From: CAUZEO01 sp963578625
GTDB lineage: Bacteria > Verrucomicrobiota > Kiritimatiellia > SLOV01
DNA: 47,760 nt
NCBI GenBank assembly: GCA_963578625.1
Contig: CAUZEO010000004.1
Location: 1 to 47,760 of the forward strand
Direction of reading: 5' to 3'
How positions within the stretch are numbered: the first letter of the stretch is position 1; every line of letters begins with the position of its first letter. The notes beneath the pieces were generated by a model that was not told the DNA's origin, made no database searches, and saw only the letters and a program-made list of their open reading frames with translations. The translations under genes and the position numbers were made by a program. This document shows positions 1 through 7,751 of this stretch, piece by piece.

Positions 1-694
1 CGTCACAACCCGCCGCCACTGCAGCCCGGGCCAGGCAGGGAGCAAAGCGCCCGTCGCCTGATGACTCGGTGCCGCCCGCGCCCGGTCGCTGCACGCTGTG
101 GGTCGCGTCAAACACCACCGGGTACCCGGTCTCACGCAAGATCGGCAAGCTTCGCATATCCGCCACCAGGTTCTGGTACCCGAACGAGGCGCCCCGCTCG
201 GTTAGCACGATGCGCACACTGTTGGCGCTCTCGATCTTGGCCACGACGTTCCGCATATCTTCCGGCGCCATGAACTGCCCCTTTTTCACGTTCACAACTC
301 GCCCCGATTCAGCGGCCGCTAACAACAGGTCCGTCTGCCGGCAGAGAAACGCGGGAATCTGGATTACGTCCACCACTTCGGCCGCCAACGCCACTTCGAT
401 CTCACTATGCACATCCGTCAGCACCGGGAGTTCGTACCGGGACTTCACCTCGGCAAGAATTTCAAGACCTTTCGAAATGCCCGGCCCCCGGTACGACGTG
501 TGGGACGTCCGATTGGCCTTGTCATAAGAAGCCTTGAATACCAACGGAATCCCCTCGTCACGCGCAAGCGACGCAAGCCTTTTCGCAACCTTCAGGCAAA
601 GCTCCCGCCCCTCGATCACGCACGGGCCGGCGATAAGCAGCAAGGGGGATCCGCCGCCGATGCCATGAGGTCCAATTTTTACTTTTCTGGGCAT
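1..694 (-). CDS. kdsA: 3-deoxy-8-phosphooctulonate synthase (KDO-8-P synthase), 3' end cut by window edge
   Basis: Condenses arabinose-5-phosphate with phosphoenolpyruvate to KDO-8-phosphate, the first committed step of the KDO sugar of lipopolysaccharide; cytoplasmic. My translation from the ATG at 694 gives 231 residues before the edge (family length about 270-280). It shows the family signatures LLIAGPCVIEG near residue 20, FKASYDKANRTS near 50, LPVLTDVH near 90, DVIQIPAFLCRQTDLL near 110-125 and VNVKKGQFM near 140. The start lies 2 nt after the kdsB stop, so it is the promoter-distal gene of the operon. The C-terminal residues and stop are outside the window. Confidence 0.95.
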   Translation of the reverse strand, partial: MPRKVKIGPHGIGGGSPLLLIAGPCVIEGRELCLKVAKRLASLARDEGIPLVFKASYDKANRTSHTSYRGPGISKGLEILAEVKSRYELPVLTDVHSEIEVALAAEVVDVIQIPAFLCRQTDLLLAAAESGRVVNVKKGQFMAPEDMRNVVAKIESANSVRIVLTERGASFGYQNLVADMRSLPILRETGYPVVFDATHSVQRPGAGGTESSGDGRFAPCLARAAVAAGCD

Positions 695-696
695 CG

Positions 697-1461
697 TTAC
701 GCCAGGGAGTCGGTTTCCAATCCGAGTTTGAGAAGCATTTCTTCAGCGCGTGCAATGTCTTCCGGGACATCGATTCCTATACCGGCGTGCTCGGCCTGAA
801 TCACCTTCATTCGGCATCCAATGTAGAGAGCACGGAGCTGTTCAAGCTTTTCGATGACCTCCAGTTCGCACGGAGGAGTGGCGACCAGTCGCTGCAGAAA
901 GGATGCGCGGTAACCGTACAATCCGACGTGCCGCCGGTAGGCGGGTTTCCCGGTGCCGTCCCGGTTGTGAGGAATGCAGGCTCTAGAAAAATAGAGAGCG
1001 CCCCCCGACCGGTCGCAAACAACTTTGACAATAGAGGTTGAAGCCAGGTCGGAGGGCTCGGTAATCGGGGTGGCGGCAGTGGCCATGTCCCAGGCGTCGT
1101 CTTCCGAAAGTTGCTGGGCAATGGTGTCAATCAAACTCGGCTCGACGAGGGGTTCGTCACCCTGGATGTTGATGGCAATGTCGCATCCGACCCGCGCAGC
1201 GACTTCCGCCACCCGGTCCGTTCCTGAAGGGTGGCCGGCGTCCGTCATCATCGCCTCCGCGCCGGCCTCTTCGGCCGAATCAAAAATCTCCTGGTCATCC
1301 GTGGCGACGATGACCCGCTGCAATGAGCGAGCCTGCCGGGCCCGATCAATGACCCACCACAGAAGCGGGCGGCCGCACAGCGAAACCAGGATCTTTCCCG
1401 GAAACCGCGTCGCCAGTTTGCGGGCGGGGATTACGCCGATAATTTCATCCGATTCGGGCAA
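697..1461 (-). CDS. kdsB: 3-deoxy-manno-octulosonate cytidylyltransferase (CMP-KDO synthetase)
   Basis: Activates KDO with CTP to CMP-KDO for transfer to lipid A. Sequence shows the nucleotidyltransferase start IGVIPARKLATRFPGK, then VIVATDDQEIF, the HPSGTDR motif and NIQGDEPLVEP. I chose the TTG at 1461 (254 aa, normal family length) because a GGAGG lies 6 nt upstream and the family homology starts right there; the open frame runs up to 1587 but that extension lies inside rfaE1 and has no family similarity. The start overlaps the rfaE1 stop by 17 nt, which suggests translational coupling. KDO genes kdsB and kdsA side by side support the role. Confidence 0.93.
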   Translation of the reverse strand: MPESDEIIGVIPARKLATRFPGKILVSLCGRPLLWWVIDRARQARSLQRVIVATDDQEIFDSAEEAGAEAMMTDAGHPSGTDRVAEVAARVGCDIAINIQGDEPLVEPSLIDTIAQQLSEDDAWDMATAATPITEPSDLASTSIVKVVCDRSGGALYFSRACIPHNRDGTGKPAYRRHVGLYGYRASFLQRLVATPPCELEVIEKLEQLRALYIGCRMKVIQAEHAGIGIDVPEDIARAEEMLLKLGLETDSLA

Positions 1462-2446
1462 GAAGATCCTCCGGGGAACAACACGCGGTTCCCAGTTTTC
1501 CGACGACGACACCGGCCGCATAATTTGCCAGCGCCGCCGCTTCACGCAGGGTGGCGCCGGACGCAATGGAGAGCAGGCAGGTGGCAATCACCGTATCTCC
1601 GGCGCCACTCACGTCAAACACTTCGCGGGCATGCGTCGGCACATGGAACGGCAGACTGTCGTTGGTCACCAGCAGCATCCCGTGGGGGCCCAGGGTAATC
1701 AGAAGCGCCCGCGGACGCCACGATTCCCAGAGCCTGGCAGCAACGTTATGTAGAGGCCCATCGGCCAGCGGGTCATCCTCCGGGGTGCCCTCGGGAGAGC
1801 CGGACAGCCCGAATGCTTCCTTGCGGTTGGGTGTGACGACGGTAACGCCGTCCACACGCAGCAAGCGTCCCTCCTTGGGGTCATACCCGACCGGGATTCC
1901 CGCATCGCCCGCCATTCCAAGCAGGGAATCCACGAGCAGTTGCGTAAGAGCCCCTTTCCCATAGTCTTCTAGTATGATTCCCGACGCACCGGCGGCACTG
2001 CGAGTCGCGGCATCTCGCAACTCTGCGCCAAGGGTTTCCGAAAGCCCGCCCGTCTCCTCCCGGTCGATTCGTACGATCTGCTGGCGTTCCGCGATAATGC
2101 GTGTCTTGACCGTGGTCTGGCTCTCCCCGTTCCTAATAATGCCGCCGACGTCGATGTCCCGGGCCTCGAGTACGCGCCTGAGTTCATCCCCGGCCGGGTC
2201 TACGCCGACGACGCCGGTCATTATCGCTTGCCCCCCAAGCGCCCGGATGTTCAAGGCCACATTGGCAGCGCCCCCCGGCATTGCCTGCTCACGGCATACC
2301 CGCACCACCGGCACCGGCGCCTCCGGAGAAATCCGGGAAACATCCCCATAGACATACCTGTCCAGCATCAGATCGCCGGCGACCAGGATTCGTTGCGAGC
2401 AAAAACCTCCTACAATCTCTTGCGCGCGCGACCGGGTTAGATCCAT
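1445..2446 (-). CDS. rfaE1: D-glycero-beta-D-manno-heptose-7-phosphate kinase (HldE kinase domain, stand-alone)
   Basis: Phosphorylates heptose-7-phosphate to the 1,7-bisphosphate in ADP-heptose synthesis for the LPS inner core. It is a PfkB/ribokinase-fold protein of 333 aa: ILVAGDLMLDRYVYGDVSRISPEAPVPV at the N-terminus, the glycine-rich PGGAANVALNIRALGG, IILEDYGKGAL in mid-protein, YDPKEGR, TPNRKEA, and the catalytic anion-hole motif DVSGAGDTVIA near residue 280. It ends after the kinase domain, so the cytidylyl/adenylyltransferase half of HldE must be encoded elsewhere (rfaE2). Its ATG follows the TAG of the DUF3108 gene with no gap. Confidence 0.94.
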   Translation of the reverse strand: MDLTRSRAQEIVGGFCSQRILVAGDLMLDRYVYGDVSRISPEAPVPVVRVCREQAMPGGAANVALNIRALGGQAIMTGVVGVDPAGDELRRVLEARDIDVGGIIRNGESQTTVKTRIIAERQQIVRIDREETGGLSETLGAELRDAATRSAAGASGIILEDYGKGALTQLLVDSLLGMAGDAGIPVGYDPKEGRLLRVDGVTVVTPNRKEAFGLSGSPEGTPEDDPLADGPLHNVAARLWESWRPRALLITLGPHGMLLVTNDSLPFHVPTHAREVFDVSGAGDTVIATCLLSIASGATLREAAALANYAAGVVVGKLGTACCSPEDLLARIG

Positions 2447-3349
2447 CTAGTGTCTACGCCTCCGGGTAGCAGTTGTCTTTTTCAACCCTTTTTCGGCGCG
2501 CTTCGTCACCCAAATATCCTCGCCCGGTCCTGTTACTTCCTTCAGCTTCAGTACCACGCTGGCTACGGGGACCTTGATCGTCGCTTTGGTAATCAGCCGC
2601 CGGTCGTCTTCGGACACCCATAGCCTCATCTTCCCTTTTCTCACAAACAAGCCGTCGAATTCAGCTTCGGGCTCAAGCAGGACCGTTTCTACTTTTCCGA
2701 TCCGGGATACCCTGACGAGCTCCTTCTTCAGTGACTTTACGTACAAATTGTAGAGTTTCTCATCCGCCATGACCCCGAATTCTTGCTCGGACCCCACGGG
2801 AAAAGTGCTGCCGCGCATCGAATACATGAATGAGATGAGGTCACGCGTATCCTCATCAATCTCGTACTGGCGAGACGTCTCGTCCCTGCGATTCTCCAAG
2901 GTGGCGATCCCGTTGACATGGTCGAACGTCGTCACCTCGTGGCAACGATACCGACCCTCACTCAAATGTTTGGTGAAACGGATGGGCAAAAACGTCTCCG
3001 GGTCGACGATACTCTCGAGCAGGTCATCTACCGGGTAAACAGTACTGATGGCGGCGTTCGATTTGGTCCGAAATCGAATGGCAACAAACTTCCGGCCCTC
3101 CTCTTCGACCCACTCGGAAGATGCCGTAGTCCGGGCCACCACGACCCCCGCCCAAGTGACGTTATATCGAATGGTCTCCCCGACCGGAAAACAGAGCCCG
3201 CCCCACGCCTCAAAACTGTTTGTAGAAACAGGAGTTCCAAAAACAGGAATAAAAAAAGCGAACAAGCACCCCAGAATCGCAAAAACGCGACAGTTCGGGC
3301 GGGGTCCGCCTCTCGTCGTACGTTTGAATTGTTTATTCTCAGCGCTCAT
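2447..3349 (-). CDS. DUF3108-family secreted protein, first gene of the LPS-core operon
   Basis: 300 aa with an N-terminal hydrophobic stretch at residues 22-40 (VFAILGCLFAFFIPVFG), read as a signal peptide or anchor, so periplasmic or outer-membrane associated. The body matches the DUF3108 pattern as I know it: FPVGETIRYNVTWAGVVVA at the start, a beta-rich middle with ISTVYPVDDLLESIVDPETF, and a basic tail (ATRRRRH). No enzyme function is established for the family. Its stop abuts the rfaE1 start (TAGATG), so it is co-transcribed with heptose and KDO genes; a role in envelope or LPS biology is inference from context. No strong ribosome-binding site is seen before the ATG. Confidence 0.8.
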   Translation of the reverse strand: MSAENKQFKRTTRGGPRPNCRVFAILGCLFAFFIPVFGTPVSTNSFEAWGGLCFPVGETIRYNVTWAGVVVARTTASSEWVEEEGRKFVAIRFRTKSNAAISTVYPVDDLLESIVDPETFLPIRFTKHLSEGRYRCHEVTTFDHVNGIATLENRRDETSRQYEIDEDTRDLISFMYSMRGSTFPVGSEQEFGVMADEKLYNLYVKSLKKELVRVSRIGKVETVLLEPEAEFDGLFVRKGKMRLWVSEDDRRLITKATIKVPVASVVLKLKEVTGPGEDIWVTKRAEKGLKKTTATRRRRH

Positions 3350-3798
3350 CTAAAACACACCGACCGCGCCGCTCCTCATGTCACCTTGTATCAAGAGTTT
3401 CTCCCGATGTCGACATGTCTTACCTTCAGACTTGACGATGACTGGAATGTTCATCACTAGGACGTATCGCATCCTCTCTTATTCAACCGTTCGCGAATTA
3501 CCCATTTTGCCGGATATTTATCGAGTTCGCGGCGAATTGGGCATGCATCTCGCTGAATTCGGAAGGCGCAGTTCAACCGGAGGAACATAGCGGCATGAGG
3601 CAACATCGGCAAGGCGGGCTGAATAGAAACACGATTATCACCCTGCAAAGCCAACGTCGTGTATGCCGGCGGCTCTTTCGCAAAGCCCTACCTGGGGATA
3701 GGCAAAGACGGAGAAATCGTCTGCCTGACTTTTAACTTCGGATTTCTGTAAAAATTGATCCTGATCAAGCCATGTCGGCCATTCGGCGCCAGAGGCAA
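3350..3798. other. Intergenic stretch without a convincing gene
   Basis: About 450 nt between the LPS operon promoter side and the end of the next minus-strand gene. It must carry the promoter of the DUF3108-rfaE1-kdsB-kdsA operon, but I could not single out a good -35/-10 pair. Short open frames exist (for example a 46-codon frame from an ATG at 3595 with GGAGG upstream), but they have no recognisable homology and low-complexity composition. Confidence 0.5.
3750..3768 (-). terminator. Weak Rho-independent terminator candidate
   Basis: On the minus strand TTGATCAGGATCAA (5-bp stem, 4-nt loop) is followed directly by TTTTT. It lies about 30 nt after the stop of the coiled-coil protein gene. 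The stem is short and AT-rich, so this is a weak call. Confidence 0.35.
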
Positions 3799-4956
3799 TC
3801 ATTCGGATCGGCGGAGTTGCGTCGTCAACTTTTCGAACTCCCGCTTGACTTCGAGATTCTCGAACGGACGCAACGTAGGAACCTGAAGCTCAAATAGAAG
3901 TTCGAAAAGATCCTCGCTTGAGTTCATGACGCGCAGCAGGTCTCCCGATATTTTCACGGTCTCGTAGGTGTTTTGCGCTACCGAGAGGTTCTCGCGCAAT
4001 TTGTCACGCGCTTCGTCAAGCCCCCCGCGCTGCTGCACCAGGTAATCTCGATACAGCGTTGCCGCCTCGAGAGCAAACTCCTGCGCCGCAACATTCCCAC
4101 CGAGCGCTTCCAGATGTTCTTCGGCGGCACCTTCCAGCAGGGATCTTGTCTTCGTGATCAGAACCCGTGTGCGTGTATCGATGTCGTCGATCTCAGGGAT
4201 ATAGAGTTGATCGATTTCCGAAATTGCCGAATCGTAGATAGCCGCCAACGCTTTGAGCAGCACCGTGTACATTCCGTAGTACCTACGGGCCGTCTCCATG
4301 TTCTCGAGACTTTCACCGGTCAGCGCCTCGAGTTGGCCGGTAATATTCTTCACGTTCTGAAAGGCAATTCCGATATCGATGACAGTGTCTCCAACCACGG
4401 TGCTCAGAAGAAAATCGAGCTGGTCACGGGACAGGTCGATGCCGGACGCCTTTACTTCCTTTGCGAAGCGCGTTTTCGCGTCTCGGATTTCGCTGTCCCG
4501 ACCGCGAATGGATTCGCGTAACTTTTCCATCTGGTTGTCAATCCGCTTGACTGTCTCTCCGATGAGGGCGTCTTCCGGCGCGGAGATCCTGCGCTCACGA
4601 AGCGCAGAGATTTTGGCTTCATCCTCGGCATTGCGCTCCTGCATGGCCGCAAGTTCAACGCGCAGTCCCTGCACCGGGGAGATCGCGAGGATCTCGGTCA
4701 CCTCGTCCAGCAAGGCTTCAATCCGTTCCTGGTTATCTCCCCGATCTGTTCGAAACACAGCCCAACGAGGAAGGTCTTTGTGACGGTCCTCCAAAACGCG
4801 CACTTCTTCGAGGTTTGGGATGATTCCGTCCCAGATATCGGGGTTCACATCGACCTCGGCGGCGCGCGCATATAGGACCGGCGGAAGGAATAGGAAAACC
4901 ACCGTCATCCGGAACGCGGCGGGAATACGACAGAGTGGATCCAAGAGGCATAACAC
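3799..4956 (-). CDS. Exported coiled-coil protein of unknown function
   Basis: 385 aa. The N-terminus (to about residue 32) is a plausible signal peptide: basic RIPAAFR, then MTVVFLFLPPVLYARA with an A-x-A-like cleavage site before EVDVNPD; an alternative start is the ATG at 4908. The rest is almost entirely charged heptad-rich helix, with long stretches likely to form coiled coil around residues 70-165 (many E/R/K, ISALRERRI, IDNQMEKLRESIRGRDSEIRDAK) and again 275-340. I recognise no domain. Probably periplasmic. It reads in the same direction as the next gene upstream (5086-6420), separated by a repeat-bearing gap. Confidence 0.7.
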   Translation of the reverse strand: MLCLLDPLCRIPAAFRMTVVFLFLPPVLYARAAEVDVNPDIWDGIIPNLEEVRVLEDRHKDLPRWAVFRTDRGDNQERIEALLDEVTEILAISPVQGLRVELAAMQERNAEDEAKISALRERRISAPEDALIGETVKRIDNQMEKLRESIRGRDSEIRDAKTRFAKEVKASGIDLSRDQLDFLLSTVVGDTVIDIGIAFQNVKNITGQLEALTGESLENMETARRYYGMYTVLLKALAAIYDSAISEIDQLYIPEIDDIDTRTRVLITKTRSLLEGAAEEHLEALGGNVAAQEFALEAATLYRDYLVQQRGGLDEARDKLRENLSVAQNTYETVKISGDLLRVMNSSEDLFELLFELQVPTLRPFENLEVKREFEKLTTQLRRSE

Positions 4957-4984
4957 GGTGAAACCCTGGGCAAAGAAGCTCGGA

Positions 4985-5085
4985 ATCTCAAGACCAATAT
5001 CGAATGGTCAATTTCGAATGTCCGAGGGAAGAGATCCTTCAATGTCCACATTGGACATTGAGTATTCGATATTCGTGTCCCGAAA
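4985..5085. repeat. Dispersed intergenic repeat, copy 1 (ATTGAGTATTC type)
   Basis: Contains the 19-mer at 5057-5075 that recurs with one mismatch at 39764-39782, and an inverted repeat CAATGTCC (5040-5047) / GGACATTG (5053-5060). It fills most of the gap between two minus-strand genes and abuts the stop codon of the upstream one at 5086. Such AT-richer decayed repeats are typical of intergenic space in PVC genomes (general impression, not a database match). Confidence 0.75.
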
Positions 5086-6420
5086 TCAGCTCCGCGAATC
5101 GAAAAGGCTCAGGATCGATTCCATGTGCTCTTCCGGGGTCTTGATATCCCACGATTCGAAACAACTGAAGGTGGCTCCCAGGCTTTCGATGCTGGGTTGG
5201 CCCCCCCGCTCGAACGGTCCGGCAATGCCCGCCATCCACCCTTTTTCAGCCGCCCACTTCGGCTCGCTGGTACGGAATCGGAACAGGTAAATCTCGTAGG
5301 TGCCGCCGGGACCGTCTTCGTCCTGCTCGAAGGGCTCGACGTGCATCAGCTCAACTTCATCGGGGGCTCGGCCCAATTCGGCCGGATACATCAGCCAGTT
5401 CACCATGTCTGATTCGGCAAAGGCATCCTGGGTTCCGAATTCGACCGGAAACAAATCGAGTCGGTGCAGGTCGCTGAGGCGCTCGTAGAGCAGATTGCAG
5501 GTCTCGGAGGACTGCGCGGCGGGGATCCACGTCTGTAGCCCCGGCTCCATCCCGTGACGGACGAGGGAGATCAGTGCAAATAAGCGCAGGCGCGGATCCG
5601 GTGATTGCTCTGCTTGCATCAGTTCAGCAACCACCGATTCGGATCGGACGTAGCCCATCAAGTCCAACAGAAGGGCGGCCTTGAACCGGGTGGAAGCGTA
5701 CCCGTCCTCCCACACCCACTGCGGTCCTTCCCTCGGCTCGGCCTTGTCCAGGTCGGTTCGAAGTTCGAGATAGTCCTGAAGAAGCTGACCGGTCACAGCG
5801 CACAATCCATTGGCGTCCAGCATCCCTTCCTGGCAGTAGCGCAGCGCCACGCTCCAGACGGACTGGCTGTGCGTTGGTTCAGGCAGATAGGTAAACAGTC
5901 CCGGGAAATAGATATCCGGGAATCGCGGGACCTCAAGCAGGGGAGCCACGGGAAGCACGGCAAACCCGTGTTCGCGCATCGCGGTGCGCATCAGGTCCAT
6001 GTAGACATAGGCGGAACCGCGGTCGTGGATCGAGGCAAGCAGCGACAGCGCTTCCCAGCGGGCTTCCTCCGAATACACGGCAAAGCATTCGCGAATGACG
6101 TTTACATAAGTGGGATCAGGATTACTGCCTGCCGCCTCGACGAGCAATGTGTCGAAGCCATGCCTGGCAGAATCACACCGCGGAGGGAAGGTCTGTGCCG
6201 CCCACTGAAGCGCTTCGATCCCCTCGCGTCGCGTTACCCCCTGCTCCGTCCAATTCGCGAGGTCGAGCGCAGCTTTCTCCCGCAGTTCCCCGTTTATATG
6301 CTGCAGGGCGGTAAGCGTTTTCTGAAAAAGGGACGATTGGTCCCTCACCGCCTCACGAGTGAGGCGGTGGAGCTCCACCCACTCCCTTACTAGACTAGTG
6401 AGGACGAAAATCAGGTGCAT
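5086..6420 (-). CDS. HEAT-like helical-repeat protein of unknown function
   Basis: 444 aa, not recognised as a named family. The protein alternates amphipathic helices of repeat type, for example REKAALDLANWTEQG, EARWEALSLLASIHDRGS and DPRLRLFALISLVRHGME, suggesting a HEAT/ARM-like scaffold through about residue 310. The C-terminal third (from about 345) is different: acidic PFEQDEDGPGG, then a strand-rich YEIYLFRFRTSEPKWAAEKGWMAGIAGPF that looks like a small beta domain. No clear signal peptide, though the first 12 residues are hydrophobic. The start is uncertain: a terminator-like hairpin array lies within codons 15-35 (see 6325-6379), and the ATG at 6420 has no good ribosome-binding site. 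Confidence 0.65.
   Translation of the reverse strand: MHLIFVLTSLVREWVELHRLTREAVRDQSSLFQKTLTALQHINGELREKAALDLANWTEQGVTRREGIEALQWAAQTFPPRCDSARHGFDTLLVEAAGSNPDPTYVNVIRECFAVYSEEARWEALSLLASIHDRGSAYVYMDLMRTAMREHGFAVLPVAPLLEVPRFPDIYFPGLFTYLPEPTHSQSVWSVALRYCQEGMLDANGLCAVTGQLLQDYLELRTDLDKAEPREGPQWVWEDGYASTRFKAALLLDLMGYVRSESVVAELMQAEQSPDPRLRLFALISLVRHGMEPGLQTWIPAAQSSETCNLLYERLSDLHRLDLFPVEFGTQDAFAESDMVNWLMYPAELGRAPDEVELMHVEPFEQDEDGPGGTYEIYLFRFRTSEPKWAAEKGWMAGIAGPFERGGQPSIESLGATFSCFESWDIKTPEEHMESILSLFDSRS
6325..6379 (-). promoter_or_regulatory. Nested hairpins with terminator-like U-run inside the 5' end of a gene
   Basis: Minus strand, in order: GGTGGAGCTCCACC (6379-6366), an 11-bp perfect stem CACCGCCTCAC/GTGAGGCGGTG with 2-nt spacer (6369-6346), then AGGGAC-CAATC-GTCCCT followed by TTTTC (6345-6325). 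The last is a textbook intrinsic terminator shape. It could end the LpxC-like transcript from upstream, or attenuate the helical-repeat gene. Confidence 0.5.
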
Positions 6421-6553
6421 GGCCGCGATTCAAATTTGTTGCTCCGCAAGTCCGTGCAAAACAATACAGGATGCGCAACGGAACAATACACACGGTTAGA
6501 GAACCACAGATTTGATATTGTTCAATCCGAAATCGCGGTTCAGGCCATTTTTG
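6421..6553. other. Short gap between helical-repeat gene and lpxC-like gene
   Basis: 133 nt with no open frame of interest and no strong promoter found by eye. Includes two ACAATACA-type direct repeats (about 6457 and 6483). Confidence 0.4.
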
Positions 6554-7594
6554 TCAAGAATGGGAAGATTTCAGGGGGACCAGGAGCTGGTGACGGTACA
6601 GGAGGCGAATCATTTCAACGTCCAGCCTGTGACCCGCCTTGTAAGACGTCACCCGCCCCACGAAGCGGCCATCCTCAATCAGGGCCAGCGCCGCGCACAA
6701 ATCGAGCGCCGACCGGTGCCAGACTGCTTCGAGCGATTTGCCCTCATGAACCAATTTCGGCTTGTTGAGATACCCGAACCGCCCGGCTACCAGAACATTT
6801 TCCCAGTTGTAGCCGAGGTTTCGAATATCCGCGAACACCTTCCCGATCGTCTTGCAGTAAAGCATCTTAAGCATCGTGGTGTTGGTGCGGGCCTCGGCGC
6901 CGTGCCGGAAATTTGGTCCGTCAACGTGATATCGAATTCGCTGCTCACCGATCGCGGTCTTAAAGTCGATAGCACAATCGATCGAGAGCGCCGGACGGTC
7001 CCCCTGAGGGGGTGAAATTGTGAGAAATCCGCCGCGTGAACCTCCGATGGTCACCGGTTCTTTGACGGTTACGTACGGAACCGGCAATTTCGACGAACGC
7101 GTTCCAGCTCCATCCAGCGCCTCCAGGATTTCGCGGCCGTACCTTGTTAACAGGGGGGGATCCCCGGATTCCGTTTTGATCATCAGGCTGTGGATTCCGG
7201 TCCCAAGTTTTAAGGCGATAATGTGCTCAACGAGCCGCACGTAATTGGAGGGCGCGCCACTGCGCAGCACGATATTGCTGACCACCTGGCCCGTATTCCA
7301 AACGTTGCGGATCGACACTTTCACCGGAAGATCGTCCGCGAGGTCGGTTCGGTCAAACCACCAGCCCGGCGTTTCGCATGGCTCAAAACTCAGCGTGCGG
7401 GTGGCTTTTCCCAGAAATGTGCCCGGACCGGTGACTTCAACCGGCTTTTCGATGGTATTCCAGTACCTCGGCAATTCCGGCAAAGGTTCCCCCCAGAGAT
7501 CTAGGTCAATGGGTACACGGCGAAACGCTTCGTACGAGGCACGAATGCGTTCAGATTCCCCCTCGAGAACCAGTCCAATGGGATCTTCATCCAT
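6554..7594 (-). CDS. Divergent LpxC-like UDP-3-O-acyl-GlcNAc deacetylase
   Basis: 346 aa. LpxC performs the committed zinc-dependent deacetylation in lipid A synthesis. Similarity to LpxC: TIEKPVEVTGPGT (47-59), WWFDRTDL (78-85), VEH motif at 122-124, ARTNTTMLK (235-243), ENVLVAGRFGYLNK, EAVWHRSALD (289-298) and YKAGHRLDVEMIRLL (318-332). Differences: a 45-residue N-terminal extension; the usual GxGLHSG loop reads GPGTFLG without its His; the usual Lys after the zinc His is Arg294; and the zinc motif H-x3-D appears as H293-x4-D298, with a correspondingly longer gap to H322. It may be a bona fide but divergent LpxC or a paralogue with another substrate. The LPS operon lies 3 kb away. Confidence 0.72.
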   Translation of the reverse strand: MDEDPIGLVLEGESERIRASYEAFRRVPIDLDLWGEPLPELPRYWNTIEKPVEVTGPGTFLGKATRTLSFEPCETPGWWFDRTDLADDLPVKVSIRNVWNTGQVVSNIVLRSGAPSNYVRLVEHIIALKLGTGIHSLMIKTESGDPPLLTRYGREILEALDGAGTRSSKLPVPYVTVKEPVTIGGSRGGFLTISPPQGDRPALSIDCAIDFKTAIGEQRIRYHVDGPNFRHGAEARTNTTMLKMLYCKTIGKVFADIRNLGYNWENVLVAGRFGYLNKPKLVHEGKSLEAVWHRSALDLCAALALIEDGRFVGRVTSYKAGHRLDVEMIRLLYRHQLLVPLKSSHS

Positions 7595-7626
7595 GAATGA
7601 CGTCTCGTAACCGAATTCTCACTGTC

Positions 7627-7669
7627 GTGTCCTATCCCACCAAATAGAGCTGATTGGGGGGCAGGACAC
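7627..7669. repeat. Inverted repeat between divergent lpxC-like and rhomboid genes
   Basis: Arms GTGTCCT (7627-7633) and AGGACAC (7663-7669) with a second inner pairing CCC/GGG. No U-run follows on either strand, so an operator or decayed mobile-element end is as likely as a terminator. Confidence 0.4.
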
Positions 7670-7751
7670 TAGGCCAACAACTCACGACACACAACCGCAA
7701 CCTCCGGTTTCCACGTTGCCTGACGGGGACCGTTATCCTATACGGAGCGCA

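Noticed and set aside
61..527. Plus-strand open frames at the left edge
   Set aside because: They are antisense to kdsA, whose minus-strand translation matches the family along its whole visible length.
1462..1587. 42-residue N-terminal extension of kdsB
   Set aside because: It overlaps rfaE1 coding sequence, has no family similarity, and a TTG with a GGAGG at the right distance marks a normal-length start.
3595..3735. 46-codon frame with GGAGG upstream
   Set aside because: Arg-rich composition without homology or conserved context; not enough to call a gene.
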